A DNA stretch of 64,000 bases, taken from NCBI GenBank assembly GCA_027627225.1, contig CM051026.1, positions 1,777,501-1,841,500 on the forward strand, in the 5' to 3' direction. The DNA is from Congeria kusceri (Eukaryota; Mollusca; Bivalvia; Myida; Dreissenidae). Numbering within the stretch: the stretch's first letter is position 1; each line of letters starts with the position of its first letter. A model generated the notes under the pieces. It did no database searches and had not been told where the DNA came from. It worked only from the letters and a program-made list of their open reading frames with translations. The translations under genes and the position numbers were made by a program. Shown here one piece after another: positions 34,246 through 46,370 of the stretch.

Positions 34246-35600
34246 AAATTCTATGATATAATGCGTGATGCGCCTTGAAACTTTTTAAAATAAACTATAA
34301 TGAGTTACATTAAAACGCACATTCTTGGGCGGTGATGCTTTGATTGTTGAAATCTGAGTTATGTCTAGTAAATGGATTTCTTTAAAAAAAGTTTGTTCTG
34401 ACAGAACGGCATTATTTCTGATACAAGAGTGTAGATCAGCCGTTTTCTTTAGTCACCTGTTTACTTGCATTATTTATTTGTCTTTAACTGTAGTAAAAAA
34501 AAATATCTTCTATTATAATGCATTTGATGTTTGTATTAATGTTTGTAATAGTTTTGTTTAGTGAATGAATGTTGTAAATATGCTTGTTTTATAGGTGATT
34601 TATAGTCTGTGTTAGTTGCCAAAGATAGTATTAATGTGTACGTTTGCATTAATCGTTACATAACATAACATTAAATTGAACACCACCGGCATTTTTCGTT
34701 GCATGATTTTTATTGAAAACGTTTGGTAAGATGCTTATCAGAAACTACAGGTTTAATTTCGAAAGAGTGTTCACAAAAATGTTCATTATGTGACCGTCTA
34801 CAAAAAAAATGCATTTTTATTATATATAATGATAGCCACAATATTGGTTACATTGAACAATGACAATCTTCCCTGAATCAACTGGCTTGATATCGATACA
34901 ATTTCATATAAATGTAATTTGAGTAATGGTCTACTTATTTCTTGCAATTAAATTTACATTTCAAAATGTGAGCGTCTTGATTTGTTGTGTTGTTTCCAAA
35001 TATGGGTTTTATTGCATTTCTTCTTCTCTGAAACTAATGGATCAAGTATAAACGTTTACATAAATGTTCTCCTTAACCCGGAAACAAATCCCTTTTGTAA
35101 AAACCCATGGTCAACAGGGTGCTTGGCTACTTTCCTTTACATTGGTTGTGTAACTGAGACACAGCTGACAAACAGTTTAGCGATTCAGAACCACGTGGAC
35201 CCTCTTGTGTTATAAACCCTAAGCAATTTGCATTAAAAACGTATGACGTTTACATTTATAATAATATTCAAGATTCAATAGTCAACATATTTCTTTTGTT
35301 ACTTAAACATACATATTTCTCGTAATATGTTTCTCGAAACATGTTTCTCGTAACATGATCCAATGAAATGATATAACTATAGTCACATGACAACTTATAA
35401 CATATGTAAATATCTACACAATTTATAATACTATTGTATATAGAAAACCAAATAACATGTATTATTCCTAGTTCGCGTAGAAATAAAATCCAGAGAAAAT
35501 TACAACAAATGTGTTTTACTTAAGTACATGCCCAGAGGAGGGACTTACGAGACAGATTTATCACAATATGTACACTATGTACACTAATATATGCACTGTA
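34246..35600. other. AT-rich non-coding stretch
   Basis: No gene is recognised. A 14-bp motif (TATGTTTCTCG..ACATG) is tandemly repeated three times near 35312-35357. Confidence 0.4.
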
Positions 35601-35621
35601 GAGAACAACAAATTATTGCTC

Positions 35622-35880
35622 TTATTGTACAGTATTTGTCATACATTTTCGTCTGTTAAAAGCATGGTATGTATATTTACACAGATTCAGTGCTGTTGTA
35701 TAACTGTTAAATAGGCTAATACATTTGACCACACTAGGTTTAGTATAGTGATATTTACTGATATATATCTTCCGAATGTCAATATACCGAGGGCAAATGC
35801 ATATAAAATGATATTCGTCTTCCAAATCAATGTCTATTGCGAAAAGTGCAAAGTCTGTTACAGTGTTCGATTCTGTTATT
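35622..35880 (-). mobile_element. LINE 3' fragment
   Basis: On the minus strand, LEDEYHFICICPRYIDIRKI matches the C-terminal Cys/His region of the LINE family at 13.4 and 52.9 kb (LEDEYHFICICRCYTDLKKK). Only this tail is recognisable. Confidence 0.75.
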
Positions 35881-36059
35881 GCCGTGACAGCCTGTTTCTA
35901 TTATTAATTTTAATTTAATATTGTTATTTTCTCACATTGAAGAGAATTATGACCCTATGAATAATTTTGATTCAGCATGTAAGTTACTTGTTATTTAATT
36001 GTTTCTGTTGTAATAACTGCACTTCCACTGTGATGAGTTGCTGCAGGATCAAGATCAAA

Positions 36060-36984
36060 ACTAGCCCATATTTGCGCTCAGCAGAACACGCTCAGTAAAA
36101 CAATACTTTGACATTCAATTCATCTTGATAAGCAATACATGTCATGAAATTATGTTATGATTTGAATAAGAGCTGCAGTTTAATTTCATGTGCTTAAGAA
36201 TCAGTTGTTAACTGTATTTTATCATCAATTATATTTTGTGTAGGTTACTTGCTAAACATTGTATTAAAATTTAGGTACAAGTTTATTTTGAAATCCTACA
36301 GTTATACCAAACCTGTCTTGCAATTCAAGACCTGTTGGACTATGCATTAAAATTTCATTTTTCTTTAACAAGTAAAACAGTCTCTCCTTGTGAAGTTAGT
36401 CCCATATTAATTACGTTCACCCTCCTTCCATCTGTAAGTACGTACGACCTATCTTCTGTTCAAGAAAATAAGCAAATTGTGTGCGTATAAATGTCAAATG
36501 AAGATCATGCACATTGTTTGTGTTTATGTAACCGGATATTATTATATTATTGGATAATTATTTACATGTGTGTGTAAAAAAAAAGTATTTGTTTCATGTT
36601 TTGTTACTAACGTTAGTTTATTGACCCGTGTAGAGAAGTAAAAACTAGGTGTTACTTAAAAAAAAACATAAATACAATCGTAAACTGTAAACGTAAACAT
36701 GTAACAAAAGTAAAAGCATTTATTAAATAGCCACTTTTCAAGGACATATCAATCTCTTTCTTATATAAGAAATAGTTTTCAAGAAAATATAATAAAGGTA
36801 TAGTTTTGTTATTACGCATTTTATTTCAAAAATGTTACAAAGTTTACTAAGTCGAACAAGAATAAAACATATCGTGTATTGAATTTAACATGTTTTATGA
36901 TGAGAACACCACACCGACTCAGTGTAACAAATCTTTAATAATAAACAAACTGCAATACGCAATAACTGATAGTAGATACAGATT
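36060..36984. repeat. Segmental duplication, copy B
   Basis: It matches 12400-13280 and continues directly at 36783 (TTCAAGAAAATATAATAAAG) into the equivalent of 15681 onward. It therefore shows the arrangement without the palindrome/LINE insertion found in copy A. Confidence 0.75.
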
Positions 36985-37870
36985 ATCATGATTGGATTAA
37001 GCCGATTTCTATTGGCTACCGATGTTATAAATAGCGGTCACGTCACATACACTGTTGTGAATACTTAACAGTACATTCTACAAATAGCAAATTACGTCAC
37101 AAACAAAAATGTTTATACTTAATTCGTTCACCAGCTAACGTTTGCGACGACAAAGGAGAAAAATATAGCTTCGATAAAAGAACAGGTAATAAGTAATTTT
37201 CCGGTCAAAATTGTTCAGGATTCAAGCGATCGTAGTTAGTGTAAAATGTACTGTCGCAATGCACTATTTTAATTTTTGTTACAGGCGGTTTTTGTCCTGG
37301 TAGTATTATTTTCATTTTTTATGCACGTGATCAATAAATCAAATTGAGTCTATCTTTCGTAGCGACAGTCGACCACTGTTCAAAGTTAATCATAGTTTTG
37401 CATGAGTGATAATAATCCCACATATTTTTCCTTTGACATTGTAATTTATATTAAAATAAAAAATAAAAGTAAATAATATTCATGTGAATACTACATTATG
37501 AGATGATCGACAAAAACAAATGACTAAGCCACAGACAATACCTCGGGAATCCTCTGTACAAACTGCGTTATTAAATCGCAGATAGTAAACGTTCTTTAGA
37601 CTCGCGGTCATTCTATAAGTAGCGGATGAGTAACAGACAATATCAGGAGAGATCACTGTAAAATCTTTGTATAAATTCTTTATATAAATTGCCGATAGTG
37701 GTAGTTCTACAGACACGCGATCATTTCATAAATAGAGGTCGAGAGACAGATAAAATCAATGGCAATCAATGTAAAAACAACATTTTAAAAATTGTCCGTT
37801 ATAATCGTAAATTTAGACTCGCGATTATTCTATAAATAGCGATCGACTAACATACGATATCAATTCTAAG
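36985..37870. repeat. TATAAATA-type degenerate repeats, copy B
   Basis: GATTGGATTAAGCCGATTTC, CACGTCACATACACTGT, TTAGACTCGCGGTCATTCTAT and ATATCAGGAGAGATCACTGT match 15950-16520 in content and order. The units are diverged and irregular. Confidence 0.7.
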
Positions 37871-37959
37871 GCGCCTTTTTGCCATGTAAACAAACGTATT
37901 TGGATGTAAATAAATATTCCAAAAACAAAAAGTGAACACAATTTTTCTATACCTTTTGT

Positions 37960-38420
37960 TGACAAGGAATTGATTTGAAAGTCTTAAGTTTGATAGGCGC
38001 ACCGCTTTAAAAATATTACGTTTGGTGGGGAACCTATTTGAATGACTTACGTTTTGTAGGAAACCTTTTTGAAAGTCTTACGTTTCATAAGGAGCCGATT
38101 TGAAAGTCTAACATTTGGCAGGGAACCTATTAGAATGCCCTATGTTTGGTGGGGAACCTATTTGAAGGTCTTCCGTTTGGTAGAGAACCTATTTGAACGT
38201 CTTACGTTTGGTAGAGAACTAATTTAAAAGCATTACGTTTGGTTGGGAGCCAATTTGAAAGTCTTACTTATGGGAACTAATTTGTTAAAGTCGTAGATTT
38301 AGTAGGGAACAGATATGAAAGTATTACGTTTGGTAAGGAACTGGTTTAAAAGTCTAACGTTTAGGGAGCAAATATGAAAGTATTACGTTTGTTACGGAAC
38401 CGATTTGAAAGACTTATGAA
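37960..38420. repeat. 31-bp minisatellite, degenerate
   Basis: ACGTTTGGTAGGGAACC.ATTTGAAAGTCTT-type units recur about every 31 bp, with many substitutions and small indels, for roughly fourteen copies. Confidence 0.85.
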
Positions 38421-39323
38421 ATTACTCGCAAATGTAATACCCATGCACTAGAGGTAATACTAACAGATATAAGAAAGAATTGAACTGCACTAGAGTAATT
38501 ATGGATGATGTAACAGCCCATTGAAGGAAGAGAATGCGCTGACTAATGAGTTAGAGAAGAAGGGATGGAGTAACGAATACGGCAAATGCAACGACGAGAA
38601 GTAAGTGAGGTGTGGTAGAGAAGTAAGGGAGACAGGGACGTGATGAAGGGACTAAGGAACGAAGTAGTATTGAAACACTGCTTATTACATTTAAGTTTAT
38701 TGTATTACCTCTTATTCAGGACGGTTGATTAAATGCAAACAATTAATAATGAGAGAGGTGCCACCGGACAGCAAATCCCCTATGTTGTATTATATTAAAT
38801 TGGTATTTATTTGTTACAACGTCCCGAAAGAGAAACGAATCGCATTCAATTCAGCAATACTAACTATACACACACTGGTAGGAAGGACCGTACAACAAAG
38901 TGTTTATTTTACAGTTCTTTAACGATTTACGATCAACGTATTAAGTCATACAGGGTCAACAATGCATGAAAATAATATTTGGCTTGCCTCTGCACTATGT
39001 TTTTACATACAATGATAGCATTTAATATTCGGACATAGCGGTAATTAACCAAATGAAATTTTAGGCTTTGTGTATAAATGGAAACAATACAAGTGGTAAA
39101 TTGGTTTAAAGGTATTAGAGCTCACAATTCATCAGTACGACTCAATCACAGTTCCTACTATACAACACTTTGTATGTTCTACTACTAACCTTATGATACC
39201 ACACACATTGTAATATCTATCGTCCGACATATTTACAATCTTGAATGAAGAATTGAAATTTATGTGAATAAAATAATTGCACTCATGTTCGTACAGAACT
39301 TAAATAGATAGCTAATTAGCAAT
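38421..39323. other. Non-coding stretch
   Basis: No gene is recognised. 38520-38660 is unusually rich in purines (GAAGGAAGAGAATGCG, GAAGTAAGTGAGG and similar). Confidence 0.4.
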
Positions 39324-39482
39324 TTAAGCTGGTATTCCATAGACGCGTCAGCGCTTTACGTCTGTGTGGTGCGCTTTCCGTCTGTGATTCCGTTGACGTT
39401 GCTACTATTCCATTGATGCGTTTATCATTCGTCAACAATTGTGTTTTTCTGTACCATTTTTTTCCGGACTATCATTGTGAAA

Positions 39483-42163
39483 ATGACTTCTTTAGACGAA
39501 TTGTCGCAACTTTTGTTGATGGGCGGAGTTTTGTACTTCAAGAAAAGTAAGCGTAAGCGAAAGCATAGACACTGGGTGCGGTCAATCGTAAGGAATCGAA
39601 GTGTATTTGGTACATTTCACCATTTAGTGAAATAATTAGAACTCAGTGAAGAGGAGTTTATTCGCTATTTTCGTTTAAACAAAGAACAGTTTGGACGAGT
39701 GCTATCTTTCGTTGAAGAGCCGCTCACGAGACGATCAGTCTCTCGGGAACCTATCAACGCCAGTCAAAGACTAGACCAGCCATATGCTTCAGGTAAATAA
39801 GAATGACATCAATTACGAAATAAACGATTTATTAACAATCAGCCGTAACACATAATTACCTGTTGAAATCAAATAAAGCAAACCCTTATTAACATAAACA
39901 AAATATTCTTTAATAGCTCGAATATCTTTCAAAACAAACATTACCAGACCTAGTATTATTTATACAATGAATGTTTTTCTTTGTACACAATTTTAACAAC
40001 AAATACAGCACGGATAGTGACGAGAGGTCCTTATCACGACAACTTATAAACCCTTCAAACATTAAACAATGTTATATTTTCAAACACGTTGTTTCATTAT
40101 TCGTGCAATGAAGACATTGCAGCGCTCCATATGTCCAAGCCAGACTGTTGGTATGCCTCATGGTTGCTCGTGGTAACGCATGTATCCCATCCAACCACGG
40201 AGCTGAAGAGAATTGTCGAGATACGGCTGGGGGATGACATATCTCTTGAGAAAACGCTCCCACTTCAAGTTGCCCTAACCCACAACTCTCAGATGTTGCA
40301 GGAGTGCTGGATACTTGCGTGGCTGTCTGTCTATCTTTCATCTCAGCGTGGAACATAATTGTTGAAATTTGCATTTGGAGCCATCCTTGTGTTTCTTTAA
40401 ACAGCTGTTTGGCCCTCATTGTACACCTTTCGAAATACTCATCGATTTGGTGCTTCTTGTCTTCATTTTTAGATTGATTTTCGGGCCTTTTAGACTGAGC
40501 CTTTGCTAGTTCCAGAAAACCCGACTCTAACTCAGACATTGTTTCAACTTTCTTGCGCTTAGTATATTTTTGCTTCCCCTTACCAGATTTTTGCTTCCCC
40601 TTACTTTTGATTGGATTACATCTGGACGATGATTGCTCAACAGACATGTTCGATTGCTCCAATGGGCTAGCTGGCGGGGTGGAACTTACTGACACTGACG
40701 CCTCCTGATCGTATTGGCTGATGTTTGTGTTGTCTTGATCGTCGTTGAGACCCCTGAAATTAGCAATCGTAAATCAATAGCGAATTTACGACAGAATTTC
40801 ATCAGAATATGACTCGCATGCAATACTTTTGTGTGGCTTTTTGTCTGACACTCTGGAACAAAATTACTTGCACCAAACAATACACGCATTCATGTTTGTG
40901 TATAACATGTTCATTCAATGCATGCACAACTATTTTCTACGTGTCGCAATATTTTACCCATCTAGTGGTTGTGCTATATTATATTGTCATATTTTGTCAT
41001 TAAATACGTTAAATTGCGACTAATGACAGTAATTTTATCACATATCACAATTATAACGAAATAACGATGTCTAAATGAATAAACTCATGTTAGTATTCAC
41101 GTGATAGACATTCTAGTTTCTCACATGAGCCTATACCTATTTTTGAACGTTAATTTTATTAATTTAATACAAAGCTAACAGCTTTATTTGTTAGCCTTCA
41201 TCGGTAAAGAAAATAAAATTGAAATTAATAAGTGTGCATGTTCATTTTTACAGGTTTCTTGGAACTGGGGAGTCATTCGTGTCACTCAGTTATTCATACC
41301 GATTTGGACAGCCAACAGTCACCGGTCTTATTCCGGAGTTGTGTAAAGTACTATGGGAACAACTTTCATCACTGTACATGAAGATGCCATCAACACAAGA
41401 TGATTGGTTGCAGATTGTCGAAGGGTTTTACTCAAATGTCGGGGCTTTAGATGGTAAGCATTTTATAATGAGGGCACCATATAATTCAAGCTCTCTATAT
41501 TTTAACTATAAAGGAACATTCTCCATCGTGCTAATGGAATTGGTTGATGCACACTTGCAGTTTAGGATGATTGACATTGGAGCGTATGGCGGGAGTAGCG
41601 ATGATGGTATTTTTGCCAACTCGAACTCTGAAAAGCTCTGGCCACCGACGAACTATCACTTCCAAAGGCAACACCTTTACCAGGGGAAGAGCATCTTGAA
41701 GAAATCCCTTATGTAATACTAGCAGACGAAGCATTTCCCTTAAAGAACATATTATGCGTCCATACCCTAGGCGGGGATGCACAAAAGATCAAAAGATATA
41801 TAACTATAGACTCTCGTGGGCTAGAAGATGCGTATAAAGCGCGTTTGGAGTGTTAGCTGTGAGATGGAGAAATTTTACACGAAAATTGCCTGTAAACCAC
41901 AAACAGTAAAAGAAATAGTCAAAACCACAGTCGTCGTACACAATTTGCTTCAGAGGGAGACATCAACCTCTATATCGGCTAGCATTCTTAATGAATGCAA
42001 TGAGCAGCAAGCGAAAGGAATGTGCCCTCTGTCTAGAACCTGACGTCGAGCGACAAAAGAAGCCAATGACATTCGAGAAGCGTTCAAAAATTATTTCATC
42101 CAGAACTACGCTCTACCTTGGCAAGAGAATGGTATCCGATGTGGTCATTATGGAGATACATAA
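39483..42163 (+). pseudogene. Harbinger transposase (DDE nuclease), broken
   Basis: Exon 1 (39483-39792) encodes KRKHRHWVRSIVRNRSVFGT, then EEEFIRYFRLNKEQFGRVLS, and ends before GTAAATAAG. Exon 2 starts at 41254 after TTTTTACAG with FLGTGESFVSLSYSYRFGQ, then VGALDGKHF (first catalytic Asp), YFNYKGTFSIVLMELVDA, IDIGAYGGSSDDGIF (second Asp), VILADEAFPLK and SAFGVLAVRWRNF, ending REAFKNYFIQNYALPW near the stop at 42161-42163. Damage includes a TAA at 39633-39635, a frameshift at the end of exon 1, and frameshifts between about 41700 and 41830 and again near 42030. At 41835-41837 a TAA stands where the family has the catalytic Glu before xxFG. It cannot make an active enzyme. Confidence 0.9.
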
Positions 42164-43090
42164 TTTAATAATTTAGAGGTGTAGGTCCTATTTGTTTGCA
42201 CATACCTTTGACTGTCAGTAATCGCCATTGATTTTGTGTCATCGATATTCGATTCATCGTCAACTGCAGGCATGTTACTGTCTGTGCTAAATTAATTAAA
42301 AAATCATAAAATTTGTTATATCATGTGTCTTTGTATAACAAGTTAAATAAAACGTTATGTTATCTACATTGTGTTTGTTCCCCAAATACACAGTGAGTAA
42401 CCATATATATAATAACATGGCGATATTTCCAACACCCACAATACATCGACATGTCTATATCTCGTTAAATTTATAAGGACTTGAAACGTCCCTCTTACCT
42501 TGCCTCTTGCACATACGGATCTAAGAACCCTAGAATGTTCATGAAACCCCATTGGTTTTTAAACGACGCTGCGCTTCCTGACTTTTTGCTGGCAGCAGCG
42601 GCCTTCTGCTTTTTAACGAACATGTCGCGATAACTTCTCCATCTGATCTTCACATCATCATCTATAATAACCCTATACATTTTAACAGCAGCCTTTAAAA
42701 AAAACAAAACAAAAAAAAAACACTGTGATAGAAGTATCAAAAACTATTACAAGAAATGTTAATTATTGAATGGGGATTTCTCTTCAGAACTTTTTATCAA
42801 TAATGAATTGCTACCGCTTTAAAAAAAAAAGTTAAACATTTGTTTTTGAATTTTAAATTATATAACAGAAATGAATCAAACATATTTTATCTTCATTATG
42901 GCTTAATATAATTGAAATTATACCTGTTGTTCCCGGCACGTTGTGTGATTTGGCAATCTGCTTTCAGATCTTTGACTTTATGGTGTTTTCCCTATATTCT
43001 TTAAATTTCATATCGTACAAAATGGGGTATTTACGAACTAATTCAATTAATTTTTTGAATAATATCAGTATTACTTAGCTGCCCCTTCAT
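40072..43090 (-). pseudogene. Harbinger partner protein with MADF (Myb/SANT-like) domain, broken
   Basis: DNA-binding accessory protein of Harbinger elements, which in this superfamily helps the transposase enter the nucleus and bind the ends. Exons read on the minus strand: to 42924 (LIELVRKYPILYDMKFKEYR), 42692-42499 (DDDVKIRWRSYRDMFVKKQK, then NQWGFMNILGFLDPYVQEA), 42286-42206 (acidic, DSNMPAVDDESNIDDTKS) and 40753-40072 (Ser/Lys-rich, then ELESGFLELAKAQSKRPENQ and a C-terminal helix). Splice phases agree from exon 2 to exon 4. In exon 1 a TGA replaces the Trp expected in the MADF core, and the ATG at 43090 is out of frame. Its last exon lies inside the transposase intron on the other strand. 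Confidence 0.82.
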
Positions 43091-43152
43091 TGTTAACGCG
43101 CTCCGATGACTTACGAATGCGTTTTAAAAAATCGCGCACTGCTCGTTTTCGA

Positions 43153-43177
43153 GCGCATGCGATTTTATCGCATGCGC
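43153..43177. repeat. Palindrome near the right Harbinger end
   Basis: GCGCATGCGAT and ATCGCATGCGC are perfect 11-bp arms around TTT. It lies about 90 bp inside the right end, upstream of the MADF gene, so it could be a subterminal protein-binding site. Confidence 0.7.
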
Positions 43178-43271
43178 GCAGATGCGTGTATGGAAAAGCG
43201 CACTATTCATATGGTTTAATATGTTTAATTGAGACGTAACAAGTTGACACGTCTATGGAATACCAGCTTTA

Positions 43272-44922
43272 GATTTCAACAATAACATGGTCATACGCTG
43301 TTTGTTCGCTAACAAATTCACTGCTCAAAAGTGTTATTTCTTTTGAAACATGATATAACGTTGACATTGACATCAAACGGAATTTAGTTAAATAAAACCT
43401 ATGTTTTAGTTTCAATACCTTTGTTCACAAATCAACGCTTGATTGACCGTAACAGTGATCGGTTCGCAAACGCCAACCTTTGGAAGGATTTTATAGATTT
43501 GTATTATTGGTGCCATCAGATCGCAACATGTAGCGTGGTCTATTCGGAATTAAAAACAAAACATATAGCTGATAATTTAGGTACGTGAAATAATAATTTT
43601 GATGTACAATAGTTGTGACAATAATAATATGGACTATAGAAATATTAGTTAAAAGATGTTTTCTAGTTTGCTCAATACTCATAGTCAACTATTTATAATG
43701 CTTGTATGTTAAATTATATCAGGTAGAATATCAACATCAATGAAAATGACTGTGGGTGAGTTTGTGTTGTTTTCTTCTCGTCGTTATTTTCCTTTCTTTA
43801 TGTAATTATAACACGACATTTCTCTTTCATAAAATAGAACTCTGTTTGAAATATTCAACATATTTTGGGCATTGATGAAATCTACTTATACGTTCTCATC
43901 TACTTACATTAATTATGACTTGAAATTATTTTATTTAAAATGATATCATGCTTGTTTATCGAGCTTTGCATTTTCTATAGTCTTTGAGAAACCGTGTATA
44001 CCGAAACTATGAGTTACTAACCAAGAGAAATGTAAATAGAATGCTGATCATTGTTAATCATAGTTGATCGTTGTTGTTCAAAGTTGACCATAGTTGACAA
44101 TAGTTGATCGTAGTCTATCATATATCATAAATTATCAAAATTCGCCATATCTGATCACAGTTGAGCATGTTTCTTATGTAGCAGAGTAAAGGATATTGCG
44201 ATACAGTATTGTCTAAATAATATTTACTATATTTTGAGATTTTGAAACCAAACATGAAATCGCCATGTTATCAAAATCGCGACTTCGAAGCCATGGCAAC
44301 AAAATGGTTAGAACACTGGCAGTTGTCTTTGTGTTTGTAAAATTGCTGTTCGTCGTGTAGGTCTTTCCATTCTGTTAGCCAGCGTTTAATAACATGGGAT
44401 AATACATTAACGGACATTAACGGACTCGTGTCATCATACTGCAATATTACGTACGTAATTTTATTGCGTAACACACCGACGGATAAACGATGCAGTATTT
44501 GAGCAAGGAAATGTTCGACACTTCAAAACCGGATTTGCGCTCTTCCCTTTTGATGGCGTCTCTCAGACCGACGTACTGTCAGTGTTGTATGAGCATTCGC
44601 TAGTAAATGAATTGCCTCACATCCTAAATTAACAGCCAAACTGACCTTTATTAATATCAATTTCCTAAAACACGAACAAGTAAGCGTATCTTTGTGAAAA
44701 ATTACAAACAATATGGCGACGGGCTGTATTGTGTACACATCGGAACTTATGTACTTTTGATCACACAACACTGGGATAAACATTATAGGTGAAGATAACT
44801 TCTTCGTTAATTTCTTCAACTCCATTGAAATAAATACAGAATATTGTATTGTATTTATGTTGTGTCAATATAACTTGTTGCCTTTATAAATACACTTGTC
44901 TTTGATTTTTTTGGAACACCTT
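43272..44922. other. Non-coding stretch sharing a block with 49.2 kb
   Basis: No gene is recognised. 43446-43560 resembles 49190-49310 (ACCGTAACA.TG.TCG.TTC, CCAACCTT..GGAGGATTTTAT, ATCGCAAC.TGTAG). At 44040-44110 a short motif (ATAGTTGATC) repeats degenerately. Confidence 0.45.
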
Positions 44923-44924
44923 TA

Positions 44925-45640
44925 CTTTAGCGGTCCCCGGAAATACTATATATATTCTACTTAAATAAGGACTAGGTGCGCGTAAATATAGTGAGCCTCG
45001 CGCTAGCGTGGCGATTTTTTAAAATCGTCAGTAATTCGGAAAAATAACCCCAAAATCGTGATTTTTATACAAAGTTTTATTAATAATTTGTAAAATATTT
45101 CAAAAAATATTAATTCGAAATCGCATATCTTTGCGATTAACCCTCCTTCTACAAAAAGGCCGGCCATTTTGAAAATGGATATCGACGCAGTTATGTGTAA
45201 TGATTTCACATGTTAAGCATATTTGCAAATGGAATAAGGCTATTTATACTCTTAAAACCACAAATAACAAAAAAAATTGACACAGAACATGATATAATAT
45301 AAATAAATGTTCAAAACGGCCTTCTGTGCATCCATTAGTTGCAAGTTTACATGTCTCAACTAAAATCAATAGTCAGGTCGCAGTAAACCACGAAGAAATT
45401 TGAACAGTTAATTAGCGAAGTGACAGATTTTGGGGGCTGCCGCCCACTTATTAACACTCAAACGGCGTGTGGCTCATATTTTAATCCTGTTTTGATTCAA
45501 AACAATGATATTTTTCCAAGAAAAACATCACGAATCGAGAAAAAAATGGCGGCCGACTGGAACAAGACAAGTCGTGCATAGCAACGTCAACGCATACGCA
45601 AAACGTTGTTTACATTTAGAATTTCCGAGGACCGCTAAAG
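44925..45640. mobile_element. TA-flanked MITE, 716 bp
   Basis: The left end CTTTAGCGGTCCCCGGAAAT and the inverted right end CTTTAGCGGTCCTCGGAAAT differ by one base. TA precedes the left end and follows the right one, as in Tc1/mariner-type elements. There is no transposase inside. The interior has GGCCGGCCATTTTGAAAATG and AAAAATGGCGGCCGAC phrases. Confidence 0.82.
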
Positions 45641-45689
45641 TACAAACTAATCGATTTCATGACTATTTTGCAGGTGTAATGTAATTTGA

Positions 45690-46040
45690 ACTAGATGTTT
45701 GCATACAGTAAAACTATCAATATAGGCCACTATAAAAACTGCATTATAAACATGTCGACAGTATGCGTTCTTTAGACTCGCAGTTATTCTATAAATAGCG
45801 GTTGGGTACAAGACCATAAGAGGAGAGATCACTGTAAAAGTTGTGTAATCGTTCTTTATACTTGAGATCATTTTTAAATAGCGATCGAGTAACAGACAAT
45901 ATTATGGAGGCCACTGTACAAAACTTTCTTATAGATATCGTCGAAAGTAGTCGTTCCTTAGCCGCGCGGTATGCTGAAAATTATGTGGAATCACAGACGA
46001 TATCAGGAAAGGTCATTAAAAAACTGCAGCATAAAAAATG
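45690..46040. repeat. TATAAATA-type degenerate repeats, third cluster
   Basis: GACTCGCAGTTATTCTATAAATAG and AGAGGAGAGATCACTGTAAA, then GCGATCGAGTAACAGACAAT, follow the same order as at 15950-16520 and 36985-37870. Confidence 0.65.
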
Positions 46041-46258
46041 TTTTATCCCATCATTACACCTGCGTTGGCGAAATAACACCCCGTGGGATAAACTTAGCAG
46101 TATTTCACCTTTTTGAATACAGCAAACACGCCGTATAATGACGTCATTTTATTTATTTTCAAGAAGTCATTTAATATTTTTCGTATTATTCTGTGATTTT
46201 CTTTCCTTAATTTGCAACATGTATACATAAAATGATGGGATAAATAGATTACCAAGTA

Positions 46259-46370
46259 AGTGTTGAATGAAGATAAGTTCATTTCCTCGGCACGAAAACC
46301 ACGACTACTGGCCCGGGCTCGTGGTTTAGGTTCTCTAAGCCTCGCTAAATAAACTTATCTGTATTTAACA
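46259..46370. repeat. Imperfect palindrome, ~110 bp
   Basis: GTGTTGAATGAAGATAAGTT at the left pairs with AACTTATCTGTATTTAACAC at the right with a few mismatches. CGAAAACCACGA and TCGTGGTTTAGG pair inside. Part of the right arm recurs near 49530 (CTCGCTAAATAAACATAGC). Confidence 0.6.

Larger units (their letters stand above)
39327..43268. mobile_element. PIF/Harbinger DNA transposon, full length but inactivated
   Basis: The ends are AGCTGGTATTCCATAGACGC and, inverted, AGCTGGTATTCCATAGACGT, extending to about 24 bp with one mismatch. Both sides are flanked by TTA (39324-39326 and 43269-43271), the 3-bp duplication typical of PIF/Harbinger. Inside are a Harbinger transposase gene (+) and a MADF-domain partner gene (-), the standard two-gene set of this superfamily. 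Both are mutated. The element is 3942 bp. Confidence 0.93.
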
